The notes under the pieces: generated by a model | Told to the model about the DNA's origin: nothing | The model's database searches: none | The model's input: only the letters and a program-made list of their open reading frames with translations | Part shown: piece by piece, positions 1 through 10,249 of the stretch | How positions within the stretch are numbered: the first letter of the stretch is position 1 | How the letters are laid out: each line of letters starts with the position of its first letter | Assembly: GCA_003134435.1 (NCBI GenBank) | Contig: PLBE01000255.1 | Location: 1-36,739 of the forward strand | Length of the DNA: 36,739 nt | Reading direction: 5' to 3' | From: Acidobacteriaceae bacterium | Lineage (GTDB): Bacteria > Acidobacteriota > Terriglobia > Terriglobales > Acidobacteriaceae | Translations under genes and position numbers: made by a program

Positions 1-1275
1 CTCGGGATAGCCGTCAAATGGAACGATGGTGAGCAGGCATCCCGACGTGCAGGTGCCGTCAGCGACGGAGCGGGCTGGGTCCGCAAGAGTAGTGTCGGCG
101 AGGGCGAAGATATGCTCGGCATCCAGAAGGGCTAGGTTCGCAGTGGTGGGATTCGTGGTGCGATAGAGCTGGTAATATTCGGCGAACGCTGAAGCCATGC
201 GGCCAGCGAGGTTGGGGCTGATCTTGGATCCGGCGGGTGCCGCAATGAATGCCGGACGGTGACAGATGTAAACATAGTCGGCGGTGCAGCCTCTATAGTC
301 GTCAGCAGCCTGGGGCAGCGTCCAGATGTCATACTCTGTTTCGAGATCGGGAAAGTTTTCCCAATCCTGACTGTTGTCGAGCTGGTAGTAGAGCGTCTGG
401 CTGCTGTCATCCCACATCTCGATGAGCCAGTTGAAACCGAACTGCGCTTCCTCTGAGAAGTCGGACGATGAGGGGGCGCCGGACGCGCTGCCCGCGTAAG
501 AGATTGAAGCCGGCGGAACCGGAGGCCGAACCGGAGCAGCCGGGCCCATCTGATTGGGAAAATCGCGAATTCCAATCTCCATCAGGGCCACCGTGTAGCT
601 GATCGTCTCCACGTATTTCATGTAGTCTCCCGCATCCCACCAGCCTCCAGCGCCATCAATCACACTTCCCGTGGATGTGAGCGGTATTCCCTTGGCGGTG
701 ATCAGGTCATTTCCGTTGAGGCGAGGCGTTTTGTAAACTGCAGCACTCTCGTCGTTGAGGTGCCCGGCCGCGGTGCGCAAAGCGTTCGGGATATAGTTCG
801 GGCCATCACGCTCGGTCTCGTAAAACCACAAGGTATTCAGCAGCAAACCCGGGTAGAGCGCGTCCGGAGTGTCCACTGCAAACTTCGGCGAAGTCGCCGG
901 TATCGGACCCTGTACCGAAATCGTGTAAATGTCACCGCCAGAGACCGTGAAGCTGAGAGCGTACACGTCATAAACCAACTTTTCGCTGTTGGACCAGGTG
1001 CCGAGCAGTGCGCCGATTGCGCTCGAATAAACCGTCTGCCCCGCGGAATTGGTGACACTGAAGGTCGCACCGGATTCCGGGGCCGTTGACATAAGATAAG
1101 CCTGAAAAGGCGGATTGCCGGCTTCGTACCCAACCTGGTTGACCCGCACACAAGCCGACGAAGCCGACGCCGCTGAAGCACAACAAAGAAGCAGGGAAAA
1201 AGTGAAAGCTATGGCAGAGAGCTGTGGGCGATTCGAGCAAATTTGTGCCCCAGTTGTCGTTCCTGATGAATGCAT
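1..1275 (-). CDS. Secreted glycoside hydrolase family 9 (endoglucanase-like), 3' end cut by window edge
   Basis: The frame is open from an ATG at 1275 to the left edge (425 codons), so the C-terminal part of the catalytic domain is missing. An AGGAGA ribosome site lies just before the ATG. Residues about 18-41 form a signal peptide (hydrophobic LLLCCASAASA). Residues 43-50 read VRVNQVGY, the hallmark of the CelD-N Ig-like domain that precedes GH9 catalytic domains. Residues 212-221 read WWDAGDYMKY, the conserved GH9 DAGD motif whose aspartates (214 and 217) include the catalytic base in the family. It is expected to cleave beta-1,4-glucans outside the cytoplasm. The family assignment is firm. 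Substrate (cellulose, xyloglucan or other beta-glucan) cannot be read from the sequence, and the acid/base Glu lies beyond the edge. Confidence 0.9.
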   Translation of the reverse strand, partial: MHSSGTTTGAQICSNRPQLSAIAFTFSLLLCCASAASASSACVRVNQVGYEAGNPPFQAYLMSTAPESGATFSVTNSAGQTVYSSAIGALLGTWSNSEKLVYDVYALSFTVSGGDIYTISVQGPIPATSPKFAVDTPDALYPGLLLNTLWFYETERDGPNYIPNALRTAAGHLNDESAAVYKTPRLNGNDLITAKGIPLTSTGSVIDGAGGWWDAGDYMKYVETISYTVALMEIGIRDFPNQMGPAAPVRPPVPPASISYAGSASGAPSSSDFSEEAQFGFNWLIEMWDDSSQTLYYQLDNSQDWENFPDLETEYDIWTLPQAADDYRGCTADYVYICHRPAFIAAPAGSKISPNLAGRMASAFAEYYQLYRTTNPTTANLALLDAEHIFALADTTLADPARSVADGTCTSGCLLTIVPFDGYPE

Positions 1276-1637
1276 GGTCTCTCCTAGAAACTCTGCTTTT
1301 TGTCGTGAGCCTCGCTTCGTTCAGCTGCTTCTGGCTGGCAGATTCTTGGGGAGGGCAGGCATCGGGAAGGTGTGCATCAAGAGCATTCACCATTACGACA
1401 ACAAATTTCCGCGGAGGAGGGGTGGCCCAATAGAATGCTACCGGGTTTCGACCGACCCCGATTATCCCCCAATAATAGGACGTTATCAAGAGCTATGGTA
1501 GTGGGTCTTTATGACCCACTACCAGAGCTATTCAACAGTAGCGCCATAGTGGCTGACCGGATTGGGCAACCACTTGGTCCAGGGAAATAGCAGATCGATT
1601 AAATCCCCAGGAGTGTCAGTACCGTCATTAACCGAGC
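1276..1637. other. Intergenic region between katG 3' end and GH9 5' end
   Basis: No open frame here looks coding. The stretch must contain the promoter of the GH9 gene (reading leftward) and any terminator of katG. I could not pick convincing -35/-10 boxes. The one clear structure is the 11-bp inverted repeat at 1497-1523, listed separately. Confidence 0.5.
1497..1523. repeat. Perfect 11-bp inverted repeat (possible terminator or operator)
   Basis: GGTAGTGGGTC (1497-1507) and GACCCACTACC (1513-1523) are perfectly complementary around a 5-nt TTTAT loop. AGCT on each side adds a further short pairing. There is no T-tract on either side, so an intrinsic terminator for katG is possible but not typical. 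A symmetric protein-binding site upstream of the GH9 gene is the alternative. Confidence 0.5.
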
Positions 1638-3863
<2,226 letters not shown>

Positions 3864-3958
3864 CTACGAACCCATCCGAACCTTCCCATCCGGAAAACCG
3901 CCGGGCTTATCAAGACTTCAGCTATCGGTAGCGTCCTGATTTGTCATTCGGCGTTTAG

Positions 3959-4323
3959 TTAGTCATGGTGGAAATAGATGAGGTTCCCGTCCAGATCCTG
4001 TACCGTGAATTGCCGTAATCCCCAAGGCTTTTTTCCCAGGGGATCCACGATGTTGGCAACCAAAAACATCAGTTCCCGGTACGACGCATCGATATCTTCG
4101 GCGAACGCCAATGCACGGCAGGTTCAAACGGCGGCTCCGTTTTCCGAAAAAATATTGGCCCCATATCACCGTGTGACACGGCTCCAATTTCTTTTCCTGG
4201 GTAAAGCCATCCGATTTCAAAGCCGAGTGCGCCTCTGTAATGCTGTTGTGCGCGTTCGACATCGGCGACCGGCAATTCCGGCACTGGCTTGCCAATTGAG
4301 CTCGTTTTCTCTTTTGCGCCCAC
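3959..4323 (-). pseudogene. VOC/glyoxalase-like protein, one-base frameshift
   Basis: From a GTG at 4323 (AAGGAG upstream) one frame encodes a typical VOC N-terminal half: PVPELPVADVERAQQHY, then GALGFEIGW, and GPIFFRKTEPPFEPAVHW. The frame then drifts and stops at 4069. A second frame continues the family pattern at once: FAEDIDASYRELMF, then KKPWGLRQFTVQDLDGNLIYF and a stop at 3959-3961. The two halves join if one base is added near 4106-4108, giving about 121 residues, the usual length of a single-domain VOC protein. The substrate is unknown; this superfamily includes glyoxalase, dioxygenase and resistance proteins. It lies 33 bp after perR and 128 bp before katG on the same strand. The frameshift may be real or a sequencing error. 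Confidence 0.75.
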
Positions 4324-4356
4324 CGACTCCTTCCGTTACGCGAAAAACCACCCACG

Positions 4357-4788
4357 TCAGGTTCTTGCGCTGCAGCGTCGACAGAGGCCAAAGACCTCGA
4401 TCAACGGCTGCGACATATCAAAACCGTCCGGCAGTTGCCGGGATAGCCGCTTCAAATCAATGAAATCTCCTTCGATGTCGTGCACCAATTTACAGCGGGA
4501 ACAGACCAGATGGTGATGAGGTTTCAGATTACCATCCACGCGCAATGTGGCCGCATGAGGAGTGACCTCTCGCAGCATCCCACACTCGATGAAAAGCCGC
4601 AAATTGTTGTAGACCGTGGCCAGAGAAATCGACGGAATGCGCCGTCGGACCGCAGCGTAAATTTCTTCTGGAGAATGGTGTCTCTGGGAAGCGATGACGG
4701 CCTGATAGACCACCTGACGCTGGTGCGTGACCGCCAAACCGTGCTTCGCGGCCAGCTCACGGAACTGTTCATGTGTGAGGCGCAGCAT
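4357..4788 (-). CDS. perR: PerR-type peroxide sensor, Fur family
   Basis: A 143-residue Fur-family repressor. An N-terminal winged helix (recognition helix region SLATVYNNLRLF, residues 54-66) precedes the dimerisation domain. All residues that define Bacillus subtilis PerR occur, and at the same numbers: regulatory metal ligands His37, Asp85, His91, His93 and Asp104, and the structural zinc cysteines Cys96, Cys99, Cys136 and Cys139. Asp104, where Fur proteins have Glu, favours PerR over Fur or Zur. In PerR, metal-catalysed oxidation of histidines 37 and 91 by peroxide releases DNA. It precedes the VOC remnant and katG on the same strand, so katG is the obvious target. A Per-box-like sequence lies just upstream. 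The family is certain. The PerR subtype is inferred from residues and context. Confidence 0.9.
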   Translation of the reverse strand: MLRLTHEQFRELAAKHGLAVTHQRQVVYQAVIASQRHHSPEEIYAAVRRRIPSISLATVYNNLRLFIECGMLREVTPHAATLRVDGNLKPHHHLVCSRCKLVHDIEGDFIDLKRLSRQLPDGFDMSQPLIEVFGLCRRCSART

Positions 4789-4795
4789 TATCGGA

Positions 4796-4810
4796 CAACA
4801 ATAATTATAA
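4796..4810 (-). promoter_or_regulatory. Candidate Per box upstream of perR
   Basis: Read on the minus strand the 15 bases are TTATAATTATTGTTG. Against the Per-box consensus TTATAATnATTATAA, 11 of 14 defined positions match, with the left arm perfect. It ends 8 bp before the perR start codon, a position that fits autorepression. I found no comparable box in the 128 bp before katG, which suggests katG may be read from this promoter. Confidence 0.5.
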
Positions 4811-4890
4811 AACGACCGGGATCAGTTTCGCCACCTGCGCTAGAAGGTTCTGCGATCGCTCACTTATCCTATATTTGTGGGCGATACCTG

Positions 4891-5598
4891 TTATCTCTCC
4901 TTCGTCCCCTGAAGACGGGCTGCGGCTTTGTGGAGGACGCTAGGGTCCTTTTCCTTCTCAATGCCCGCGGCCTCTCCTTTAAAAAAGTCAACCGCTGCTT
5001 TGGCTGGGGCGGATGAGAGCGAATTCGTGCTCCTAGACAGAGATTCGAAGACACCCCGGTAGTTCGCAGGATCGTAGCGGACAGCGTTCGCCATCGGCAC
5101 GCCAAGTTTGAATCCTTGCGCGAAGGCGTCGAGGGTCGCTCCCAGAAAAACAAACGTCCAGTTGCCGGCCGCTTCCTTGCTTCGAACCAGTTCGCGGATG
5201 GCTGGCAGCGTCCACTCACGCGAAGAATTCTCTTCTCCATCCGTCATGATCACCGTGATGGTCTTATCAAAACCGTCGGTGTTGACCGTTTGCACGGTGT
5301 TACCGATGGCGTCGAACAGGGCGGTATTTCCGCTGGGGCGATAGGTCGCGTCGTCGAGCTTCGCGATTTTCGTGAGCGGCACTGCTTTGTATTTCATGTC
5401 CACGACGGTATCGAACAGCGTCAGCGAAAACCCGTAGTCAACGGCCGGCTCTTTTGCCAGTTCTTCGAGGTAAAGATTGAAGCCGCCGATGACATCCTGA
5501 ACCTTGGTGCTCATGGAGCCCGACTTGTCGAGGATAACGTTGACCAAAACCCGCTGGTTAACGCCCGATGGGGCGGGTTGGGAATTGTTTGCTATCAT
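4891..5598 (-). CDS. VWA-domain protein with intact MIDAS
   Basis: A 235-residue protein made almost entirely of one von Willebrand A domain. The metal-ion-dependent adhesion site is complete: DKSGS (Asp24, Ser26, Ser28), Thr92 in SGNTALFD, and Asp120 in MTDGEEN. There is no signal peptide or membrane segment, so it should be cytoplasmic, like the small YegL-type VWA proteins. The C-terminal ~60 residues are charged and look linker-like. Its ATG overlaps the stop of the upstream HTH gene by 4 bases (ATGA), so the two are very probably co-translated. Cytoplasmic VWA proteins often work with AAA+ ATPases or in stress, metal-insertion or conflict systems, but no such partner is encoded nearby. 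The role is unknown. Confidence 0.88.
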   Translation of the reverse strand: MIANNSQPAPSGVNQRVLVNVILDKSGSMSTKVQDVIGGFNLYLEELAKEPAVDYGFSLTLFDTVVDMKYKAVPLTKIAKLDDATYRPSGNTALFDAIGNTVQTVNTDGFDKTITVIMTDGEENSSREWTLPAIRELVRSKEAAGNWTFVFLGATLDAFAQGFKLGVPMANAVRYDPANYRGVFESLSRSTNSLSSAPAKAAVDFFKGEAAGIEKEKDPSVLHKAAARLQGTKER

Positions 5599-5828
5599 TT
5601 TTTCCTCTCCCGGCTGGCAGCAGTCGGCGACCGGAGGTAGGTGGTTTGCCGCGTGAAGCCCAGCTTTCCCAGCAGGCGCTCGCTGGGTTCCTTGTGACGG
5701 TTGTAGACGTTGCTGACATATTGCTTGGACAGGTCCAGTTCGGCTGCGAACTGGGTCAGCGTCTTGTCACCCTGGACGCGCTTCATGATGGCGATCAGCT
5801 CTTCGATGGTCGTCGCTTTGTATGCCAT
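5595..5828 (-). CDS. Small HTH (XRE-like) DNA-binding protein
   Basis: About 77 residues. The core LTQFAAELDLSKQYVSNVYN has the A-x(3)-L-x(2)-S-x(2)-V/Y spacing of an XRE/Cro helix-turn-helix. The basic tail ends RERKK. I place the start at the ATG at 5828. A longer frame starts at 5840, but that ATG falls inside the inverted repeat at 5832-5848, which looks like an operator. The gene is coupled to the VWA gene by an ATGA overlap. The probable job is autoregulation of this two-gene unit through the adjacent operator (inference). Confidence 0.75.
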   Translation of the reverse strand: MAYKATTIEELIAIMKRVQGDKTLTQFAAELDLSKQYVSNVYNRHKEPSERLLGKLGFTRQTTYLRSPTAASRERKK

Positions 5829-5831
5829 ACT

Positions 5832-5860
5832 GGGATACATTGTATCCCGATGAGGGATAC
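5832..5860. promoter_or_regulatory. Three-half-site operator before the HTH-VWA pair
   Basis: Plus-strand GGGATAC (5832-5838), ATT, then GTATCCC (5842-5848) form a perfect 7-bp inverted repeat. After GATGA a third identical GGGATAC follows (5854-5860). The half-site centres are 10 and 12 bp apart, so all three lie on about the same DNA face. It sits at -4 to -32 relative to the ATG at 5828, where a bound dimer would block transcription or translation. The likely ligand is the HTH protein itself. Confidence 0.65.
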
Positions 5861-5932
5861 TATGTCAAATGTAGAACGGAGATTAACTCATCCGTCGCCA
5901 TGATCACTGCCGCGTCGCGGAACGCTCGCAAG

Positions 5933-7003
5933 TTAGGAAACTGGGGCCTGAGCCGCGGGAACGCGGAACGGAATCAGAACCTCAAACGTGCTTCCCTTCC
6001 CCACGACGCTTCCGACCTCGATCCGGCCATGATGTTCTTCCACGATACGGCGGGCAAGGGAAAGACCAAGACCTGTGCCATTGCCCTTGGTGGTGTAGAA
6101 CGGGCGGAATATATTGGGAAGATTCTGCGGAGGGATGCCTCGTCCGGTGTCGCTTACCCGCACAGTGGCACAATCTTCTCGCGAATCGATCTCGACCCGT
6201 ACCGTGCCCGCATCGTCCATGGCCTGCACCGCGTTCAGCAGCAGGTTCAAAAGGACCTGGTGAATCTGATCGCTGTCGTGCTCGACCTCTGGCAAATCGG
6301 GGGCCTGTTGCAGCTCAATCTTAATTGGCTTGGAAAGCACCTGCTGGCGCGCCAGCATCACGGCATGTTCTACAGTCGTATTGAGATTGCTCAGGCAGAC
6401 CTGCGGCGGGTGCGGCCGCGCCGTTTCGAGAAGGTCGGTCAGGATGCGGTTGATCTGCACGATTTCCAATCGAACATCTTTTACAACCGCGCAGGCCGGA
6501 CTGGACGAAGGCAGATCGCGTCCAATGATCTCGATGACGCCGGCGATGCCAGCCAGCGGATTGCGTATCTCGTGAGCCAAGCCGGCGGCCATCTCGCCGA
6601 GCGTCGCCAGATGTTCCGCGCGGGACATTTGGGTGCGATGCAAGGTTTCGATCTCTTCCCTGCTCTCCCGCAATTGTTGCAGCATGTGGTTGAAGTTGCG
6701 GCCCAGGTCCCCGATCTCATCGTTGCGGTTCGCGAAGCTGACGACGGCATCTAGATTGCCTTCACTCACCTGTGCGATCTTGTCCTGCAATTCGACCATA
6801 GGCCGCTGAATTACGTAAGCCAGCGCAATGATGACCACGGCACAGATGGCCACAGCTCCGGTTCCGGCCACCAGAAGCACAGCATGGCGTTCCGGGTCCC
6901 GCAAGGAGACGGTCGCCAGGGTAAATACAAACAGACCCGCCAGCAGCACGAAACCTACCGGCAAGATTGCCTTGAGCTGCCAGTTCACCCCTACGGTACC
7001 CAT
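5933..7003 (-). CDS. HAMP-containing sensor histidine kinase (NtrB/ZraS-like catalytic core)
   Basis: Two N-terminal membrane segments are separated by only a few polar residues, so there is almost no periplasmic sensor. A HAMP domain follows, with its second helix near NRNDEIGDLGRNFNHML, then a classical kinase core: H-box LAHEIRNPLAGI, N-box LLNLLLNAVQAMDD, G1 DTGRGIP and G2 GTGLGLSLARR. I prefer the ATG at 7003, which has GGGAGAGG 8 bp upstream. An in-frame ATG at 7072 overlaps the end of ccsA but lacks a ribosome site; it would add 23 polar residues. Strand and spacing place it in the ccsB-ccsA operon. No response regulator lies next to it, unlike resD-resE in Bacillus. The signal is probably sensed in the membrane or through HAMP. 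Confidence 0.93.
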   Translation of the reverse strand: MGTVGVNWQLKAILPVGFVLLAGLFVFTLATVSLRDPERHAVLLVAGTGAVAICAVVIIALAYVIQRPMVELQDKIAQVSEGNLDAVVSFANRNDEIGDLGRNFNHMLQQLRESREEIETLHRTQMSRAEHLATLGEMAAGLAHEIRNPLAGIAGVIEIIGRDLPSSSPACAVVKDVRLEIVQINRILTDLLETARPHPPQVCLSNLNTTVEHAVMLARQQVLSKPIKIELQQAPDLPEVEHDSDQIHQVLLNLLLNAVQAMDDAGTVRVEIDSREDCATVRVSDTGRGIPPQNLPNIFRPFYTTKGNGTGLGLSLARRIVEEHHGRIEVGSVVGKGSTFEVLIPFRVPAAQAPVS

Positions 7004-7058
7004 GCGCAAGTCCTCTCCCGATGTTGAAGCAGTTACTGTTTCCGCGGGTTGCGGACGC

Positions 7059-8462
7059 TCAGGCATAGGCATGAAGCCCGGGCAGCAGGTAGGTCACTCC
7101 GAAGAAAGTGAACATCACCACGGCAAAACCGAGGATGGCAAAGTATGCGGCACGACGGCCACGCCATCCGCGAGTAATGCGCATGTGCAAGTAGCCGGCG
7201 TACACCAGCCAGGTAATCGCAGCCCACGTTTCCTTCGGATCCCAGCTCCAATACGATCCCCAGGTCTGGTTCGCCCAATAGGCACCCGAGGCGATCATAA
7301 GTGTTAAGAGGGGGAAGGCTAGACAGATGGTCTTGTAGGTGATGCGGTCGAGGTTATCGGCGCTCGGCAGCAAGCGCTCCAGGTCCGGACGCCGCCACAG
7401 TAGCAGCAGATAGAGAAGTGAAATAAAGACGCCGCCCACTAAGCCCGACAGTATGAAGGGACTGGCGGCGAGTGTTGTCGGGAATAATCCGTCCGCGTCA
7501 AGCGATGGATAGCGACCATCACCCGCACGCACGACGAACATGATCAATGTCATTACCTGGAGGAGGATGCTGAGGAATACGGCGCGATTCGCGAGCGTCA
7601 GGAAGCTCTGGTCATTCTTCCAGCGCGCCAGTCCATAGAAAACCAGCGGTGCTGCCACCACCAGAAGCGTCAGCGTCATGAGCCAGCCGAGGTCGGGAAC
7701 GGTGACGAACAAGCGCACGCCCTTGGAGAGAAAAACTTCAGCTTTGCGCTCCGGATCCCACGCGACCAGGCTCAGTCCGCCCCACTTCTCAAAGCGCGTC
7801 AACACAACACTCGCGTAAATGGCCAGCGTGCTGGCACTGGTAACGGCAAGAACGGTTTCGGTCTTCAGATTGTCCTGGATCAGAAACATCATGGCCAACG
7901 CGAAGCTCAGCGCGCAGGCGGCGTAGGCGAGCATGGCCAGCGTAACGTGCACGTGCAGCCAGGTCGATTGCAGCGCCGGCACCAGCGGATGTACTTCGGT
8001 ACGAAGCAACTGCATCAGTACCACGCCTACAATCGCCACCGGCATCGTCACCGTGCCGATCACTTTGACACCGTACTTTTTTTCGGCCACCAGCGTGAGC
8101 ACAGCCAACGTCCACACGAAGCTGAGCAGCATCTCGTAAACGCTGGCAAAAGGCGCGTGGCCCGATTCATACCAGCGATGCGCGATGGCTGCGGTGTTGG
8201 CGATCAATCCCAGCCAGGTGGCAAGCGAAGCCGCCTTCACATACGACTCCGTGCCCGTGACTCCAAATCCCAGATAGAGCGCGCCCGCTCCGGAGTAGAA
8301 AATCAAAGTGGCGAAGAGCAGGTTGGTCTCGTTCAGAAGATTGCCGCTCTTGACCACATTCAGAAACGCCATGAACAGCAGGAATGCGATGGCCAATCCG
8401 ACGAGTACGATCAGGGTCATGCCGGTTGCCGGTTGCTGCTGTTCCACCTTTGCTCGTGCCAT
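7059..8462 (-). CDS. ccsA: Cytochrome c biogenesis protein CcsA/ResC (system II haem handling)
   Basis: A multi-pass membrane protein of the haem-handling family. The tryptophan-rich WWD motif reads [13 protein letters not shown] (residues about 401-413 from this start). Conserved histidines lie in [16 protein letters not shown] and YLHMR. With CcsB it forms the synthase that carries haem across the membrane and attaches it to CxxCH sites of apocytochromes c. I choose ATG 8462 because GGGAGGA lies 7 bp upstream; the longer frame begins with TTG at 8477. It follows ccsB by about 90 bp containing a short repeat tract, and its end overlaps the longer possible start of the histidine kinase. Confidence 0.93.
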   Translation of the reverse strand: MARAKVEQQQPATGMTLIVLVGLAIAFLLFMAFLNVVKSGNLLNETNLLFATLIFYSGAGALYLGFGVTGTESYVKAASLATWLGLIANTAAIAHRWYESGHAPFASVYEMLLSFVWTLAVLTLVAEKKYGVKVIGTVTMPVAIVGVVLMQLLRTEVHPLVPALQSTWLHVHVTLAMLAYAACALSFALAMMFLIQDNLKTETVLAVTSASTLAIYASVVLTRFEKWGGLSLVAWDPERKAEVFLSKGVRLFVTVPDLGWLMTLTLLVVAAPLVFYGLARWKNDQSFLTLANRAVFLSILLQVMTLIMFVVRAGDGRYPSLDADGLFPTTLAASPFILSGLVGGVFISLLYLLLLWRRPDLERLLPSADNLDRITYKTICLAFPLLTLMIASGAYWANQTWGSYWSWDPKETWAAITWLVYAGYLHMRITRGWRGRRAAYFAILGFAVVMFTFFGVTYLLPGLHAYA

Positions 8463-8507
8463 TACCATTCCTCCCAAAGAGCCGGTTCAGTTTCTTGCTT
8501 GCAACCT

Positions 8508-8561
8508 CTGGTTTCAGTTCCGGGTTTTATTCCCTGGTCTTAGTTCCCTGGTCTTAGTTCC
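8508..8561. repeat. Four head-to-tail ~14-bp repeats at the ccsB/ccsA junction
   Basis: CTGGTCTTAGTTCC occurs twice in perfect tandem (8534-8547 and 8548-8561). Two diverged copies precede it, CTGGTTTCAGTTCC (8508-8521) and a 12-base GGGTTTTATTCC (8522-8533). The tract covers the stop codon and last codons of ccsB, read on the minus strand, and most of the gap before ccsA. Slippage during replication is the simple explanation. Confidence 0.7.
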
Positions 8562-10005
8562 CAACGACCGCAACCACACGCTCGCGCGGAGCGTTCTTGG
8601 GAGCGGTCTTCAGTTCTTCTTGCACCAAGGTCACCAGTTCGTTAAAGCGCTGCTCAAATGCGTCCCGGTTGCGATTCGCGGTGCCACCGATCCACAGCGC
8701 GCACTTCCCTGTCTTCGGATCGAGAACCGGAACCACCCAGAAACGCATGTGCACCACATAAAAGACGAATGCCAACCCAATGCCCAGCAACACTACGCCG
8801 GACCACACTCCCCACTGTCCCGGCTCATGCGAAACCTGCAATCCGGTAAAGTGGCCCATCTTGAGATCCGTGGCCTGGAACAGGTAGGGCGCCTTCGAGT
8901 TGTCCGCGACTTCGTCCAACTGCGGAAGCCACACGTCAAAGTCTTTCCCCGCTTTTTTCGAAGTCACCACCAAGTGGGCCGCCGGATTTTCCAGGTAGTC
9001 CGATTTTCGATAGACCTGCCCATCACGAACTGCGAAATCCGGAAAGAACTCGGTGAACCGCACCGTGGTATCGGTGTCGAGCGCAACCGTGTCGTTCAGC
9101 GCCATCCCGATTTCCTGTTTTTGGCCCAAACCGTTGCCGGGAGTCACGACCAACGTCAGTTTGTCGACCTTGCCGTTGGGCCCGTAACTCGATTGGTAAA
9201 AACGAACGCCACTGTAGAGGAGCGGATCGTTGACGACGATTTCCTTCTTCTTTACATCGCGACCGCCTTCTACCACGGCCAACTTCGACCACCATTTCTT
9301 CGGAGTGCCGTCCTGGTAGTTTTCCTGGCCAGCGGTATCGCAGCGAATGGCAAACGGGAGGGTACGCGTAGTGCCGTCGCGCAGTTCAACCAAGTTGGAG
9401 GTCTGCCCTTCATTCAGGTTGAGCGTGCCGCGCCAGCCCCAGAGGCCGTCCACAATCGTGCCAAAAAAAATGAGCAAGAGGCTGGCGTGGACGATGTACA
9501 CTGCTAACTCGGAGATGCGATGCCTCTCTGCAAAAATTCCAAAGTGGTCTTCGCGAACCACGCGCTCGGGTTTGAATCCCATCGCATGTAACGCGCGCTC
9601 AGCCGCGACCAACCCCGATTCCTCGTCCGCGATGTTCAGCGATTTCTGGGGATGGGAAGCACGCCGGAAACTTGCGTCCGGATACTTGTAGGGACGCGAG
9701 AAGTAGCGCCATGAGTTGGGGAAGCGATCGATCGAAGCCGCCACGATGCTGACGCTCACCAGTCCCATGAGTCCGAGGAACCACCAGGCGTGAAAGACAT
9801 CCGTTAACTTGACTGCATCCAGAATTCGAAGCGTCTGCGGAGAGTACGCGATCTGCATCTCTTCGGGTTCGGTGGCCGGTCGCTGCAACACGATGGTTCC
9901 GACCGCAGCAAAAATCACGACCAGGATCAATAGAACTACACCGGTCTGAATGGAAGCAATGGTGCGCCAGACTTTGTGGGCGACTGAGCGTAAATCCGCG
10001 GCCAT
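8554..10005 (-). CDS. ccsB: Cytochrome c biogenesis protein CcsB/ResB
   Basis: A 483-residue ResB-family protein. Membrane segments lie at SIQTGVVLLILVVIFAAVG, AWWFLGLMGLVSVSIVAA, ELAVYIVHASLLLIFFG (with the family histidine) and, near the C-terminus, VWSGVVLLGIGLAFVFYVV. A large periplasmic domain lies between the third and fourth. The order N-terminal three helices, big loop, last helix is the ResB layout. It works with CcsA in system II haem attachment. Start ATG 10005 has AGGAGAAG 5 bp upstream; the frame is open upstream to 10107, but those residues look non-native. It is the first gene of the ccsB-ccsA-kinase operon, and operator-like sites lie 180-260 bp upstream. Confidence 0.92.
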   Translation of the reverse strand: MAADLRSVAHKVWRTIASIQTGVVLLILVVIFAAVGTIVLQRPATEPEEMQIAYSPQTLRILDAVKLTDVFHAWWFLGLMGLVSVSIVAASIDRFPNSWRYFSRPYKYPDASFRRASHPQKSLNIADEESGLVAAERALHAMGFKPERVVREDHFGIFAERHRISELAVYIVHASLLLIFFGTIVDGLWGWRGTLNLNEGQTSNLVELRDGTTRTLPFAIRCDTAGQENYQDGTPKKWWSKLAVVEGGRDVKKKEIVVNDPLLYSGVRFYQSSYGPNGKVDKLTLVVTPGNGLGQKQEIGMALNDTVALDTDTTVRFTEFFPDFAVRDGQVYRKSDYLENPAAHLVVTSKKAGKDFDVWLPQLDEVADNSKAPYLFQATDLKMGHFTGLQVSHEPGQWGVWSGVVLLGIGLAFVFYVVHMRFWVVPVLDPKTGKCALWIGGTANRNRDAFEQRFNELVTLVQEELKTAPKNAPRERVVAVVGN

Positions 10006-10182
10006 ATCTTCTCCTACTCCCGAGCTCCAAGTGCAAGTTCCGAGCCAGTCATGGTGATACTTGTAACCAACAGATTGTGGGGTACTTAGCAGGGAAGATG
10101 ACCACAAGCACGAAGACCGTTTTGAGCTAAATCGCGCACCCTAGCCCGGCATCGCAGGCATTTGACTCATCACACACCGGCG

Positions 10183-10212
10183 GTGACGCAGGTCACTGCC
10201 TCCAGTGACGCA
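10183..10212. promoter_or_regulatory. CRP/FNR-like palindrome plus extra half-site upstream of ccsB
   Basis: GTGA-N6-TCAC is perfect at 10183-10196. The 8-mer GTGACGCA at its left (10183-10190) recurs at 10205-10212, exactly 22 bp on, which is about two helical turns. GTCACTG-CCTC-CAGTGAC is therefore a second, nested palindrome. The half-site matches the GTGA/TCAC core of CRP-family regulators. The distance to the ccsB start is about 180 bp. Confidence 0.45.
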
Positions 10213-10249
10213 CACAGCCGAAGGCGAAGGCAACTGGCAGGACAAGCGG

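Noticed and set aside
8554-10107. Longer N-terminus for CcsB starting at 10107
   Set aside because: The extra 34 residues lack a ribosome site; ATG 10005 has AGGAGAAG and begins directly before the first membrane segment.
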